Positions 44,752-55,046 of a stretch of 64,000 nt of DNA are shown piece by piece. The notes beneath the pieces were generated by a model that made no database searches, was not told the DNA's origin, and saw only the letters and a list, made by a program, of their open reading frames with translations. The position numbers and the translations under genes were made by a program. Source of the DNA: Rhizobium leguminosarum (GTDB taxonomy: Bacteria; Pseudomonadota; Alphaproteobacteria; Rhizobiales; Rhizobiaceae); the NCBI RefSeq assembly GCF_001652265.1, contig NZ_LWBS01000461.1:124001-188000 (forward strand), in the 5' to 3' direction. Within the stretch, counting starts at the first letter, position 1. Each line of letters begins with the position of its first letter.

Positions 44752-47700
44752 ATGCGCATCGAACGTCGTTTCACGAAGGCCGGCCAAGGCGCCTATGCGG
44801 ATATCGAATTCCGCAAGGCGACGAGCGAGATCAAGAACCCCGATGGTTCGGTCGTGTTCCGCCTCGAGAATATCGACGTTCCCGCGCAGTTCTCCCAGGT
44901 CGCGACCGACGTGCTGGCACAGAAGTATTTCCGCAAGGCCGGCGTTCCCACCCGGCTGAAGAAGGTCGAGGAAAACGATGTTCCCTCCTTCCTGTGGCGC
45001 TCCGTTCCCGACGATGCTGCGCTGAAGACCCTGTCCAAGGACGAGCAGACCGGCTCCGAAATCGATGCGCGCCAGGTCTTTGACCGCCTTGCCGGCACTT
45101 GGACCTATTGGGGCTGGAAGGGCGGCTATTTCTCCTCCGAGGAAGATGCTTCGGCCTTCAAGGACGAACTTGCCTATATGCTCGCCACCCAGCGCGTCGC
45201 CCCGAACTCGCCGCAGTGGTTCAACACCGGCCTGCACTGGGCCTATGGCATCGACGGTCCCGGCCAGGGCCATTTCTACGTCGACCCCTTCACCGGCAAG
45301 CTGACCAAGTCGAAGTCGGCTTACGAACACCCGCAGCCGCATGCCTGCTTCATCCAGTCCGTCGAGGACGATCTCGTCAACGAAGGCGGCATCATGGACC
45401 TCTGGGTGCGTGAGGCGCGCCTGTTCAAATACGGCTCCGGCACCGGCTCCAACTTCTCGATGCTGCGCGGCGAAGGCGAAAAGCTTTCCGGCGGCGGCCG
45501 CTCCTCCGGCCTGATGAGCTTCCTGAAGATCGGCGACCGTGCCGCCGGCGCCATCAAATCGGGCGGCACGACGCGCCGCGCCGCCAAGATGGTGGTCGTC
45601 GACATCGACCATCCGGATATCGAGGAATACATCAACTGGAAGGTCAAGGAAGAGCAGAAGGTTGCGGCTCTCGTGACCGGCTCGAAGGTCGTCGCCAAGC
45701 ATCTGAAGGGGATCATGAAGGCCTGCTTCAATTGCGAAGGCGGCGACAACGGCGATTGCTACGACCCCAACAAGAACCCTGCCCTGAAGCGCGAAATCCG
45801 CGCCGCCAAGAAGGACCAGGTTCCCGAGAACTACGTCCAGCGCGTCATCCAGTTCGCCCGCCAGGGCTACAAGGATCTCCAATTCAAGACCTACGACACC
45901 GATTGGGATTCGGAAGCCTACCTCACGGTATCCGGCCAGAACTCCAACAATTCCGTCTCGATCAAGGACGACTTCCTGCGCGCCGTCGAGAATGATGGCG
46001 AATGGAACCTGACCGCCCGCAAGGACGGCCGGGTGATGAAGACGCTGAAGGCCCGCGATCTCTGGGAAACCATTTCCTACGCTGCCTGGGCCTCGGCCGA
46101 TCCCGGCATCCATTTCAACACGACGATGAACGACTGGCACACTTCGCCGGCCGGCGGCCCGATCCGCGGCTCGAACCCGTGCTCGGAATACATGTTCCTC
46201 GACGACACGGCCTGCAACCTTGCCTCGCTGAACCTGCTGCAGTTCAAGGACAAGGCCACCAAGCGTATCAACATCGCCGATTACGAACACGCGGTTCGCC
46301 TGTGGACCGTCGTGCTCGAAGTCTCGGTGATGATGGCGCAGTTCCCGTCGAAGCGCATCGCCGAACTCTCCTACGAATACCGCACGCTCGGCCTCGGCTA
46401 CGCCAATATCGGCGGCCTGCTGATGTCAACAGGCATTCCCTACGACTCCGCTGAAGCCCGCGCCATCGCAGGCTCGCTGACTGCGATCATGACCGGCATC
46501 TGCTATGCGACCTCGGCTGAAATGGCTGCCGAACTTGGGCCCTTCCCGAACTTCGCGCCGAACCGCGAGAGCATGCTCAAGGTCATTCGCAACCATCGCC
46601 GTGCAGCACATGGCGAGAGCTCCGGCTATGAGGCGCTGTCGATCAACCCGGTCGCGCTGATCCATTCGGAAAACCCGGACCAGGATCTCGTCGCCCACGC
46701 CAAATCGGCCTGGGACAAGGCGCTCGAGCTTGGCGAACAGCATGGCTACCGCAATGCCCAGGTCTCGGTTATCGCGCCCACCGGCACGATCGGTCTCGTC
46801 ATGGATTGCGACACGACGGGCATCGAGCCCGACTTCGCCCTCGTCAAGTTCAAGAAGCTCGCCGGCGGCGGTTACTTCAAGATCATCAACCGCGCCGTGC
46901 CCGACGCGCTGCGCACGCTCGGCTATTCGGAAAGCCAGATCGCCGAAATCGAGGCCTATGCCGTCGGCCACGGCAACCTAAACCAGGCGCCGGCTATCAA
47001 TCCGTCGACGCTGAAGACCAAGGGCTTCACCGACGAGAAGGTGGAAGCCGTCAACGCCGCGCTGAAGAGCGCCTTCGACATCAAGTTCGTCTTCAACCAA
47101 TGGACGCTCGGGGCCGACTTCCTGAAGGAGACGCTGAAGGTTTCCGACGAACAGCTCGGCGACATGAGCTTCAGCCTGCTCGACCATATCGGCTTCTCGA
47201 AGAAGGACATCGAAGCCGCCAACATCCATGTCTGCGGTGCGATGACGCTGGAAGGCGCGCCCTTCCTGAAGGCGGAACACCTGCCGGTCTTCGACTGCGC
47301 CAATCCATGCGGCAAGATCGGCAAGCGCTACCTCTCGGTCGAAAGCCATATCCGCATGATGGCGGCTGCCCAGCCGTTCATCTCGGGCGCGATTTCCAAG
47401 ACGATCAACATGCCGAACGAGGCGACCGTCGAGGATTGCAAGAACGCCTACATGCTGTCGTGGAAGCTTGGCCTCAAGGCCAACGCGCTCTATCGCGACG
47501 GCTCGAAGCTGTCGCAGCCGCTCAATTCCTCGCTGATCGAGGACGAGGACGACGAGGATGCGCTGGAGGAACTGCTGCAGGCGCCGCTGGCCGCCCAGGC
47601 CGTCACCATCACCGAGAAGATCATCGAGCGGGTGGTCGAACGAGTTTCGCGCGAACGCGAAAAGCTGCCGAACCGCCGCCAGGGCTATACCCAGAAGGCC

Positions 47701-48567
47701 GCCGTCGGCGGACATAAGGTCTATCTGCGCACCGGCGAATTCGGTGACGGCCGCATCGGCGAGATCTTCATCGACATGCACAAGGAAGGCGCTGCCTTCC
47801 GTGCGATGATGAACAATTTCGCCATCGCCATCTCGCTCGGCCTGCAATATGGCGTGCCGCTCGAGGAATATGTCGAGGCCTTCACCTTCACCAAGTTCGA
47901 GCCGGCCGGCATGGTCATCGGCAATGACGCGATCAAAAACGCCACCTCGATCCTCGACTATGTCTTCCGCGAGCTGGCCGTCTCCTATCTCGGCCGCCAT
48001 GACCTGGCGCATGTCGATACGTCGGACTTCTCGAACACGGCGCTCGGCAAGGGCATCCAGGAAGGCAAGACCAACCTGCTCTCCACCGGCTGGACCCGCG
48101 GCTACAAGCCGACGCTGGTGTCCGGCACCGGCGGCGAACGCCAGGCGGGCGAACCCAAAGGTGCGGCCACCGCCGCCCCTGCCCGCGCCGCTTCCACCGG
48201 CTCCGTGACCGCCTTTGCCGGCGCGGCTGCCCGCAAGCTGGAGCCGACGGCCGCCATCGCCACCTCCGAAATCGTCGCCTTCAAGCGCGATTATGAAGAG
48301 CGCGCCAAGGAACTGGCAGAAGAGATCGCCGAAGAGGTGACCGAGGAACTCACCAGCGACGCAACGGCCCTGTTCTCCGACAAGGCGGCAGCCGACGCGG
48401 CATCGGCGAAATCCGAAGCCAAGAAGCGCGAAGCCGAACGCCGCCAGCGCTCGATCATGCAGGGCTATACCGGCAACATGTGCTCAGAGTGCCAGAACTT
48501 CACGATGGTGCGGAATGGGACGTGCGAGAAGTGCGATACGTGCGGTGCGACGAGCGGGTGCAGCTGA
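44752..48567 (+). CDS. nrdJ: adenosylcobalamin-dependent (class II) ribonucleotide reductase
   Basis: A 1271-residue enzyme that makes deoxyribonucleotides from ribonucleotides using vitamin B12 and needs no oxygen. The active-site cysteines are C199 (HACFIQS) and the radical-loop cysteine C477 in [14 protein letters not shown] and APTGTIG are substrate-loop motifs. From residue 1244 to the end the sequence carries [12 protein letters not shown] and SGCS, a cysteine cluster typical of long NrdJ forms that relays reducing equivalents. A low-complexity Ala-rich linker precedes it. I start at the ATG at 44752 (GAGG upstream); the frame extends 53 codons 5' in non-coding style. It is monocistronic. 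Confidence 0.96.
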   Translation: MRIERRFTKAGQGAYADIEFRKATSEIKNPDGSVVFRLENIDVPAQFSQVATDVLAQKYFRKAGVPTRLKKVEENDVPSFLWRSVPDDAALKTLSKDEQTGSEIDARQVFDRLAGTWTYWGWKGGYFSSEEDASAFKDELAYMLATQRVAPNSPQWFNTGLHWAYGIDGPGQGHFYVDPFTGKLTKSKSAYEHPQPHACFIQSVEDDLVNEGGIMDLWVREARLFKYGSGTGSNFSMLRGEGEKLSGGGRSSGLMSFLKIGDRAAGAIKSGGTTRRAAKMVVVDIDHPDIEEYINWKVKEEQKVAALVTGSKVVAKHLKGIMKACFNCEGGDNGDCYDPNKNPALKREIRAAKKDQVPENYVQRVIQFARQGYKDLQFKTYDTDWDSEAYLTVSGQNSNNSVSIKDDFLRAVENDGEWNLTARKDGRVMKTLKARDLWETISYAAWASADPGIHFNTTMNDWHTSPAGGPIRGSNPCSEYMFLDDTACNLASLNLLQFKDKATKRINIADYEHAVRLWTVVLEVSVMMAQFPSKRIAELSYEYRTLGLGYANIGGLLMSTGIPYDSAEARAIAGSLTAIMTGICYATSAEMAAELGPFPNFAPNRESMLKVIRNHRRAAHGESSGYEALSINPVALIHSENPDQDLVAHAKSAWDKALELGEQHGYRNAQVSVIAPTGTIGLVMDCDTTGIEPDFALVKFKKLAGGGYFKIINRAVPDALRTLGYSESQIAEIEAYAVGHGNLNQAPAINPSTLKTKGFTDEKVEAVNAALKSAFDIKFVFNQWTLGADFLKETLKVSDEQLGDMSFSLLDHIGFSKKDIEAANIHVCGAMTLEGAPFLKAEHLPVFDCANPCGKIGKRYLSVESHIRMMAAAQPFISGAISKTINMPNEATVEDCKNAYMLSWKLGLKANALYRDGSKLSQPLNSSLIEDEDDEDALEELLQAPLAAQAVTITEKIIERVVERVSREREKLPNRRQGYTQKAAVGGHKVYLRTGEFGDGRIGEIFIDMHKEGAAFRAMMNNFAIAISLGLQYGVPLEEYVEAFTFTKFEPAGMVIGNDAIKNATSILDYVFRELAVSYLGRHDLAHVDTSDFSNTALGKGIQEGKTNLLSTGWTRGYKPTLVSGTGGERQAGEPKGAATAAPARAASTGSVTAFAGAAARKLEPTAAIATSEIVAFKRDYEERAKELAEEIAEEVTEELTSDATALFSDKAAADAASAKSEAKKREAERRQRSIMQGYTGNMCSECQNFTMVRNGTCEKCDTCGATSGCS

Positions 48568-48669
48568 GTAGGCTTCTTGTCGTTCGACTGGACTGCGTCC
48601 GCTGAAGCATTGCAGGGCCAATTGATTGGATTCTTCCGTTCAAACCCTCTGAGACGCACAAAATTTAAG

Positions 48670-48693
48670 TTTCAGGCGCTCAGGCGCCTGAAA
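48670..48693. terminator. perfect hairpin between convergent nrdJ and yceI
   Basis: TTTCAGGCGC and GCGCCTGAAA form a perfect 10-bp stem with a TCAG loop. A-rich and T-poor flanks (AAAAT after it) make it a weak U-tract terminator; position between convergent genes supports the call. The rest of 48568-48851 shows nothing else. Confidence 0.6.
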
Positions 48694-48851
48694 ATAGCCG
48701 GAAGAACAAAACAGGACCAGCAATTCAGTCTTGTTCATAAAGTCTCCAGGCGGACGCAGATTCAGCCCTCACCATGAGGGGCAGGCGCACGGCGTAGTAG
48801 CTGCGGCTATCGATGAAATGGCACCGGCTACTGCGCCGCCATCTTTTCGGT

Positions 48852-49466
48852 TCAGTTCGTCGCCTTCCGGGGCGCGAGTTCCGTCTCGATCAGGATCGTC
48901 ACCTCGTCGCTAACTGCCGGCACATAAAGGCTGAGGCCCCATTCGCTGCGTTTGATCTTGGCAATGGCAGAAAAGCCAAGCTTCGGCGTCTTGTCCATCG
49001 GGTGTTCAGCCATCGAGCCGTTGAACGTGACGTCGATCGTCACTGGACGTGTCTGGCCGCGAAATGTGAGGTCGCCCGTCACCTGCCCCCTGTTCTCAGC
49101 AGTCAACTTGACCTCGGTCGAGAGGAAACTGATCGGCTGCGCCGCGAGAAAGTTGCCGTCATGGCCGATCTTTTTGTCAAAATCCTCGACCTCGGGAAAT
49201 GGGAAGTCGGTGCGTACCGAGGTCGGATCGATACTGGCCGACACTCTTGAAGCCGCCGGATTCTCCGCATCCCAGATGAGTTCAACGTTCATCTTGGTGA
49301 AGCGAGCCGTATAGTTCGACAGCCCGAAATGACCAACTTTCCAGGTGACGCTAGAATGGGCAGGGTCGGATACATAGGCGCCCGAAGGCGCCGGCGCCGG
49401 CTTGCTCTGGGGGAAGGCAGGCGTGGCGAACAGAGCCCAAAGCGTCAGAAGATGCAGGTATCTCAT
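48852..49466 (-). CDS. YceI-family periplasmic protein
   Basis: A 204-residue protein from the ATG at 49466 (AAAGG eight bases upstream; ATG at 49472 also possible). Residues 1-20 are a signal peptide, followed by a proline-rich spacer and the YceI lipocalin-like domain: AHSSVTWKVGHFGLSNYTARF, then VTGDLTFRGQTRPVTIDV and a closing strand EVTILIETEL. YceI proteins bind polyisoprenoid lipids such as ubiquinone-like molecules in the periplasm. It runs parallel to the flavin monooxygenase gene 48 bases upstream and may share its transcript. Confidence 0.93.
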   Translation of the reverse strand: MRYLHLLTLWALFATPAFPQSKPAPAPSGAYVSDPAHSSVTWKVGHFGLSNYTARFTKMNVELIWDAENPAASRVSASIDPTSVRTDFPFPEVEDFDKKIGHDGNFLAAQPISFLSTEVKLTAENRGQVTGDLTFRGQTRPVTIDVTFNGSMAEHPMDKTPKLGFSAIAKIKRSEWGLSLYVPAVSDEVTILIETELAPRKATN

Positions 49467-49514
49467 AAACATAGCCTTTCTGGGTAGATTTGCATGGGCC
49501 AATGATTGAAGTGT

Positions 49515-51056
49515 TCAAGCCGCCGTCTGAACCGGGCGAAGCTTGAGGAGTTGGCGTATGCCCTCTTCTTCTGCGGTGAAATCGTCGGTTATGATCGCCC
49601 GGAAGGCGGCGGCCGCAGCCTTTGTCTTTGGCGGCGCATCCGGCAAAGCGTCCGGCCCTTGCAGACGAAAGGAGATCGGCGACAATGGCCCGAAGAGCAG
49701 CGCCCGTTCGAGGTCCGGCCAAGCAGTTAGGTCCGGCTCTACACCGGCATTGCGGGCGAAAGTGAGCGCCGCCACATGCATCGGTAGGTTGATCGGCCCC
49801 GAGCGTGTGGCGCGGCTGCGTTCGACCCCAACATACATTGCCGCCCGTGCCGGGAGTAACTGGCTGCTTCCGAAGCACTGGGCTACCCAGCGCGCCTGCA
49901 GTTCGAGAACTGGGAAGGCCGGCCCAATCAGATCGAACAGGCCGAGGAAGGCAAGCCCTGGCAGATCAGGATGGAAGGTGTGATCGTGAAGATCGGCGCC
50001 ATAACCATCGAGCCGGATCGTCCGGATGATATCCTCCGAAAGCCAAGGCATCGACAGGCGGTAACCGGTGCCAAAGAGGATGGCGTCTACATTGACGCTC
50101 GTCCCATCGCGGAACCAGACGGTGTGACCATCGACCCGCTCCATCCATGGCGTCACAGCGATGCGCCCCTCCGCCACCGCCGGCAGAAAACCCTGCGATT
50201 GAGAGATGCCAGCCACAAAGGCATTGCCTTCCGGCCTCGGTGCGCCGAACTGGTCGGGGGAGCCGGCCATTTTGAGGATCTTCATGGTCAGGCCTTCAGC
50301 CAGCATTTCCGGTGGCAGCACGCTTTCCATCAGCACGGCAGCACGACTGAACATCACGTGATCTGTGGGCACCCCGGCGATCACTTTCGGTAGGATATAG
50401 CGCTGCCGGCGGTTACTGGAGACCACCTGGGCCGCACCGCCGAGCGCGATATCGGAGGCGATTTCCAACGCACTGATCGAGCAGCCGGCCACAAGCACCT
50501 TGCGGCCGCGATAACGCTCCGAACCGTTATATTGGGCAGTGTGGACGGCACCTAGAGCTCCTGCGAAACTATCGAGGCCAGGTACTGCTGGCAGATCGGG
50601 CAGGTTCTGCCGTCCCGTCGCGACGACCACCCGCTGGAAAACTTCCGAACGCACCTCCCTGTCTTCGGCCGAACGGATCAACCAGCCATTGTCAGCCCGC
50701 TCGAGCCGCTCGACCCGCGTCTTCAGTCTCAGATGCGGCAACAGGCCCAAGGTGAAGGCATAACGTTCGAGGTAATCAAGCATCTCCTCCTGCCGCGGGT
50801 AGGCGGCGCTTTCGGAGGTGTGGTCGAGATCGGAAAAGGCCGTCATCACGCGGCTGGTATTGCTGCGCATGCCGGGCCAGATAGCGCTGGCTGCCGAGGC
50901 GGAATTCCATTGGCCACCGAGGCGGGACGAGGCCTCGAAAATGATGGGCACCAGCCCGCGGGCGATGAGGTAACGCGCGGCAGCGAGGCCGGCGGGACCG
51001 GCGCCAATCACGGCGACCGCATTTTCAGGCATGTTGACATGGTTCTTGGTAGACAT
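49515..51056 (-). CDS. flavin-containing monooxygenase
   Basis: A 513-residue FAD/NADPH enzyme. VAVIGAGPAGLAAARYLIARG is the FAD Rossmann site, FAGALGAVHTAQYNG is close to the FMO/BVMO fingerprint FxGxxxHxxxY with one extra residue, and VLVAGCSISALEIASDIALG is the NADPH site with Ser in place of one Gly. It oxygenates nitrogen, sulfur or carbonyl substrates; the actual one is unknown. AAGGAG precedes the ATG by eight bases. It is divergent from the two flavin-fold genes at 51190-53006, with a short inverted repeat between. Confidence 0.9.
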   Translation of the reverse strand: MSTKNHVNMPENAVAVIGAGPAGLAAARYLIARGLVPIIFEASSRLGGQWNSASAASAIWPGMRSNTSRVMTAFSDLDHTSESAAYPRQEEMLDYLERYAFTLGLLPHLRLKTRVERLERADNGWLIRSAEDREVRSEVFQRVVVATGRQNLPDLPAVPGLDSFAGALGAVHTAQYNGSERYRGRKVLVAGCSISALEIASDIALGGAAQVVSSNRRQRYILPKVIAGVPTDHVMFSRAAVLMESVLPPEMLAEGLTMKILKMAGSPDQFGAPRPEGNAFVAGISQSQGFLPAVAEGRIAVTPWMERVDGHTVWFRDGTSVNVDAILFGTGYRLSMPWLSEDIIRTIRLDGYGADLHDHTFHPDLPGLAFLGLFDLIGPAFPVLELQARWVAQCFGSSQLLPARAAMYVGVERSRATRSGPINLPMHVAALTFARNAGVEPDLTAWPDLERALLFGPLSPISFRLQGPDALPDAPPKTKAAAAAFRAIITDDFTAEEEGIRQLLKLRPVQTAA

Positions 51057-51096
51057 CAGCTTGCTCCTTGTTCGATGGAAGCGCTTTAGCCGGTTC

Positions 51097-51112
51097 GGAA
51101 AATATCGTTTCC
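51097..51112. promoter_or_regulatory. inverted repeat between the monooxygenase and flavin-fold gene pair
   Basis: GGAAA and TTTCC are separated by six bases, 41 bases before the FMO start and 78 before the PNPOx start. It is the only dyad I see in the 133-base divergent region and is a candidate site for a shared regulator. Confidence 0.4.
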
Positions 51113-51189
51113 TAAAAGCTCATTAAGTTGCGTCGTGGGAATCTTAAAACCTGCCTAACTGCGCTATGAACAGTCGAAGGGGACGTTTG

Positions 51190-51660
51190 ATGTTCGGGGA
51201 CAAAATCGCAGGCTTCATAGGGAGCCCGGTGATGCAGATCATCGGTAGTTCGAACGCCGCACGCCGGCCGGAAATCGGCCGAGCCGTGGGTGCATGGACT
51301 TCCGCCGAAAGCGACACGATCGACCTCGTGACCTCCGCCTTGCAATGGCCCGAAACCATCGCCAATCTGCGCGAGAACGGGAGAATTGCCGTCACTTTTG
51401 CCCGGCCGGCGGATTACGTCTCCTATCAGCTAAAGGGACAGGCCACTATACGACCCGCAGAATCGCACGAGGTGGAGCGCTCTTCGCAATACATCGTCGC
51501 GATGGTTTCGACACAGATGAGACTTGGCCTGCTGCCGGAACTGATCATGCCGGTGCTTTCCAACCGGGACCCGATGCTGATCACGATGCGCGTTGCCTCA
51601 GTCTTCGTTCAGACGCCAGGCTCGCACGCCGGCGAGCGTATCTGGAGCACGACCCCATGA
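51190..51660 (+). CDS. FMN-binding split-barrel (pyridoxamine 5'-phosphate oxidase-like) protein
   Basis: A 156-residue protein. The split-barrel is suggested by the strands MQIIGSSNAARRPEIGRAVG and TIANLRENGRIAVTFARPADYVSYQLKGQATI, with the polar G-R-I-A-V-T-F strand typical of FMN-binding relatives. No true PNPOx residues for pyridoxine are evident. It starts at 51190 behind AGGGG (an ATG at 51166 has no site). Its stop overlaps the start of the next gene as ATGA, so both are coupled in translation. Confidence 0.85.
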   Translation: MFGDKIAGFIGSPVMQIIGSSNAARRPEIGRAVGAWTSAESDTIDLVTSALQWPETIANLRENGRIAVTFARPADYVSYQLKGQATIRPAESHEVERSSQYIVAMVSTQMRLGLLPELIMPVLSNRDPMLITMRVASVFVQTPGSHAGERIWSTTP

Positions 51661-53006
51661 CGCGGATGTCCAGTAAGCTGACCTTGGCTGATCTCGAAGC
51701 CTGTTTCGAAGGCGTCATTCCCTCGATCATCTCGACGGCGGATGCCGACGGTCTGCCGAACATTTCCTATCTCTCGCATGTCGCAATGGTCGATGATCGG
51801 CATGTGGCGCTTTCCAATCAGTTCTTCGCCAAGACCGCCGCCAACATCCGCCTGAACCCACACGCGATGTTGCTTCTGGTGGATGCCCGCAATTCTGCAC
51901 AATTCCGGTTGCAACTGGTTTTTGCCCACACCCTCGAAACAGGGCCGCTGTTCGAGCACATCTCGCTGCAGATCGACGCAAGCAGCGCTCAGGTCGGCAT
52001 GGCGGGCATTATGAAGCTGCGCAATCTCGATGTCTTTCGCGTCGTGAGCATCGAAGCGATCCCCTCCCAGGTCGAGGCCGCCGAACCCCTAGGGCTGAAA
52101 CGGAACCGGTTGATCGCCGCGGCCAAGATTGCCGACGCAATCGCCGCGGAAGCGGACGCGGACGGGATAATCGACGCCATGCTGGAAGGTCTTCGCACAG
52201 AGTTCGGTTTCGAGCACGGCTTGTTGCTGCAACTTGATGAAGGGCGCAATCAGCTCATCACCATCGGCAGCATCGGCTATGCCCCGTCCGGCATTGGATC
52301 GGATATTCCTGTCGACGAAGGCGTGATCGGCGCCGCTGCCGCCGGTAGGCGCCTCGTCAAGCTCAGTGACATGAGCCGCATCCGCCGCTTCGGCGCGGCT
52401 GTGCGCGACTCCTCTGCCGACGAAAACCGCACGCGGGCGATCCCGCTCCCTGGCATGCCGGACGCGATGAGCCAGATCGCCGTGCCGCTGATCGCCGCCG
52501 GTTCGATACGCGGCGTCCTCTTCCTCGAAAGCCGCGACCGTATCGCATTCACAGGCGAGGATGAGGCGGCACTTTCGGTAATTGCTAGACAGGCGGCCAT
52601 GGCACTGGCCCTAAGCGAGAAACTTTCGCTCGAAACCGAACCGCAGCAATTGGTCCGGGCGGAACTTCCGACGTCCGAGAAGACGGTACAGGTTGTCCAT
52701 CATCGTTTCGACGACAGCGTTTTTGTCGATGGCGATTACGTCATCAAGGGGATTGCGGGCAGACTGCTCGCCTCGATGCTGGAACAACACCAGGAAAGTG
52801 GTCGCGTGGAATTCACCAACCGCGAGATCCGGCTCGACGCGGCGCTGAAACTGCCCGACTTCAAGGATAATCTGGAAACACGGCTGCTGCTTCTCCGCCG
52901 GCGGCTTGACGAAAAACGGCTTCCGATCCGGCTGAGCCGCCTTGGCCGCGGCCGGATAGGCCTTCTCATTGAAGGCGCTCTACGGCTCAGCAAGGACGTC
53001 GTATGA
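51657..53006 (+). CDS. PNPOx-like / GAF protein with C-terminal winged-helix-like domain
   Basis: A 449-residue three-part protein. Residues 1 to about 150 form a flavin-fold split barrel (SIISTADADGLPNISYLSHV is its signature strand pair). Residues about 165-340 form a GAF domain (ADGIIDAMLEGLRTEFGFEH and AVPLIAAGSIRGVLFLESRD). Residues about 355-449 (DYVIKGIAGRLLASMLEQ, VEFTNREIRLDAALKLP, DNLETRLLLLRRRLD and GRGRIGLLIEG) look like a DNA-binding winged helix, although I cannot name the family. The architecture suggests a redox or flavin sensor with transcriptional output. It is coupled to the preceding gene and divergent from the monooxygenase. Confidence 0.85.
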   Translation: MTRMSSKLTLADLEACFEGVIPSIISTADADGLPNISYLSHVAMVDDRHVALSNQFFAKTAANIRLNPHAMLLLVDARNSAQFRLQLVFAHTLETGPLFEHISLQIDASSAQVGMAGIMKLRNLDVFRVVSIEAIPSQVEAAEPLGLKRNRLIAAAKIADAIAAEADADGIIDAMLEGLRTEFGFEHGLLLQLDEGRNQLITIGSIGYAPSGIGSDIPVDEGVIGAAAAGRRLVKLSDMSRIRRFGAAVRDSSADENRTRAIPLPGMPDAMSQIAVPLIAAGSIRGVLFLESRDRIAFTGEDEAALSVIARQAAMALALSEKLSLETEPQQLVRAELPTSEKTVQVVHHRFDDSVFVDGDYVIKGIAGRLLASMLEQHQESGRVEFTNREIRLDAALKLPDFKDNLETRLLLLRRRLDEKRLPIRLSRLGRGRIGLLIEGALRLSKDVV

Positions 53007-53351
53007 AGGGCTGAGTGGCTAATGACGATGAGTGTGTTCGACTGTTCCTGGCTGATTATCGAAGTCTGTGCAATGAGTCCGTGAGCCTCAATGCGACGAA
53101 GCCCGTGACAATCACGGGCGCGACGATCAACAGCTTTGACGAGAGCATTTCAGACTACCCAGCAGCAGCCAAATCAATGCACAAGGGACAATCTTCTGGC
53201 AAGCGGCACAATCAGAAGTGTTGATACACGGTAACCGCGGGTTCCTTGCCGCGATCGTCAGACCCCAGTCCACCGGTGCGTGCCGGCCATGGATGCGAGA
53301 GCCGGAGGAAGAAGGGAACGCTTCTTCGGATTCATCGCCGTCGGTCTGCCG
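53007..53351. other. 345-base gene-free interval with one hairpin
   Basis: GCCCGTG and CACGGGC (53101-53119) form a perfect 7-bp stem with loop ACAAT but no T-run. Small open frames here lack ribosome sites. It lies between two convergent genes. Confidence 0.5.
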
Positions 53352-53984
53352 TTACGGTTTCACGCGGTCGGGATGCGCCGCCTGGAAGACCGGCAGGTCT
53401 GCGCATCTGGCGTCGATATCGACGATGCGTTTGAAAGCGGTCAACTCAACGCCCCAGCGGCGGGCGTTGTAGACCTGGGGAACAAGGCAGAGGTCCGCCA
53501 TGGTCGGCGTGTCTCCAAAGCTGAACGCGCCATCGGCTTCGCCGATCATGGCTTCCAGCTTGCCCAGCCCGTCTGCGATGAAATGTTTCATCCATTGCTC
53601 GCGAGCATCGGCCTTCTCGGTCATGCTCATCAGATGCGACACGACATGCAGGTTGCAGATCGGATGGATGTCCATGGCGACCGCATATGCGAGGGCGCGG
53701 ACTTTCTGGCGATCAGCAATGTCAGGTGGCAGCAATCCGCATTCCGGCCGAAGCTCGGCCAGATATTCGACGATTGCCAGCGATTGCGTCAGTGTTTTCC
53801 CGTCGATCACCAATGTCGGCACCAGTCCCTGCGGGTTGAGGGCCAGATATTCCGGGGTCTTGTGCGCCCCTTCCAACAGGTTGACGGACACGGTCTTGTA
53901 ATCGACGCCCAAGAGATTGAGCGCGATGCGGACGCGATAGCTCGCCGATGATCGCCAGTAGTCGTAAAGGACGACCTCGTTCAT
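53352..53984 (-). CDS. maiA: maleylacetoacetate isomerase
   Basis: A 210-residue zeta-class glutathione S-transferase converting maleylacetoacetate to fumarylacetoacetate. YWRSSASYRVRIALNLLG is the zeta-class motif with the catalytic serines, and QGLVPTLVID and TQSLAIVEYLAE form the glutathione-binding region. The start overlaps the fah stop as ATGA. It is the last gene of the hmgA-fah-maiA unit. Confidence 0.95.
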   Translation of the reverse strand: MNEVVLYDYWRSSASYRVRIALNLLGVDYKTVSVNLLEGAHKTPEYLALNPQGLVPTLVIDGKTLTQSLAIVEYLAELRPECGLLPPDIADRQKVRALAYAVAMDIHPICNLHVVSHLMSMTEKADAREQWMKHFIADGLGKLEAMIGEADGAFSFGDTPTMADLCLVPQVYNARRWGVELTAFKRIVDIDARCADLPVFQAAHPDRVKP

Positions 53985-55006
53985 TGCGTCCCGGCCCCTT
54001 GGTATTTTTCGACCGTCTGCTCGATCGCGCCGAAGATCGAATGGCCGGCCTTATCCTTCATCTCGATGCGGACCTGATCGCCGAACTGCATGAAGGGACT
54101 CCTCGGGGATCCGGCATCGATGGCTTCGATCATCCTGATCTCGGCAATGCAGGAGTAGCCGTCTCCTCCCTCTTCCACCGGCTTGCCCGGTCCGCCGTCC
54201 AGCTTATTCGATACCGTTCCCGAGCCGATGATCGTACCGGCTGCGAGATTGCGGGTTTTGGCGGCATGGGCGATCAGTTGACCAAAATCGAACGTCATGT
54301 CGATGCCGGCGTTCGCCTTGCCGAATGGCTTGCCGTTCAAGCTTACCAGCAGCGGGAGATGCAGCTTGCCGCCGTCCCAGGCATCTTCAAGTTCGTCCGG
54401 CGTCACCGCGACCGGAGAGAATGCCGATGCCGGCTTGGACTGGAAGAAACCAAATCCTTTCGCCAGTTCGTCCGGGATCAGACCGCGCAGCGACACGTCG
54501 TTGACGAGCATCACCAGGCGGATGGCATCGCGCCCGGCCTGCGGGCTGGAACCCATGGCAACGTCGCCTGTGATGACGGCGACCTCTCCTTCCATGTCGA
54601 TCCCATAGGCCTCGTCGGCCATCGTGATCGGGTCGCGCGGCGCGACGAAAGCGTCCGACCCGCCCTGATAGATCAGCGGATCGGTCCAGAAGCTCGCCGG
54701 CATCTCGGCGCCGCGTGCCTTGCGCACCAGTTCGACGTGGTTGACGTAGGCGGAACCGTCGGCCCATTGGTAGGCGCGCGGCAAAGGTGACGTTGCGTCA
54801 TGTTCGTGAAACCGGATCGTCGGCTGAGCGCCCGTCTCGACGCCTTCGGCAATGAGCGCGAGCCTCGGAGCCACATGCTCCCAGTCGTCGAGCGCCGCCT
54901 GCAATGTGCGGGCGATATGACCGACCTCGGAACAGCGGGTCAGGTCGCGGGAAACGACGACGAGCCGGCCATCCCGCGTGGAGTCTTTTAACGTCGCAAG
55001 TTTCAT
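53981..55006 (-). CDS. fah: fumarylacetoacetase
   Basis: A 341-residue fumarylacetoacetate hydrolase, the last step of homogentisate breakdown to fumarate and acetoacetate. The metal site is visible as DMEGEVAVITGDV (Asp/Glu ligands), and GSGTVSNK with GGDGYSC are the catalytic loops. I start at MKLATLKDS (55006); the frame continues upstream without a site. The length is that of the shorter bacterial form (about 330-340 residues). It is 40 bases downstream of hmgA and coupled to maiA. Confidence 0.95.
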   Translation of the reverse strand: MKLATLKDSTRDGRLVVVSRDLTRCSEVGHIARTLQAALDDWEHVAPRLALIAEGVETGAQPTIRFHEHDATSPLPRAYQWADGSAYVNHVELVRKARGAEMPASFWTDPLIYQGGSDAFVAPRDPITMADEAYGIDMEGEVAVITGDVAMGSSPQAGRDAIRLVMLVNDVSLRGLIPDELAKGFGFFQSKPASAFSPVAVTPDELEDAWDGGKLHLPLLVSLNGKPFGKANAGIDMTFDFGQLIAHAAKTRNLAAGTIIGSGTVSNKLDGGPGKPVEEGGDGYSCIAEIRMIEAIDAGSPRSPFMQFGDQVRIEMKDKAGHSIFGAIEQTVEKYQGAGTQ

Positions 55007-55046
55007 GTCCGAAATCCCGTGCCGGAGGACGACTTCACTTGATGCA

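Noticed and set aside
48731..48913. 60-codon frame between nrdJ and yceI
   Set aside because: It overlaps the yceI 3' end and has low-complexity Ser/Arg/Pro composition typical of shadow frames.
53015..53224. 69-codon frame after the PNPOx-GAF gene
   Set aside because: It has a weak GTG start, no ribosome site and no family resemblance, and contains the hairpin at 53101.
53220..53350. Transposon remnant
   Set aside because: No terminal repeats or transposase-like frame could be recognised.
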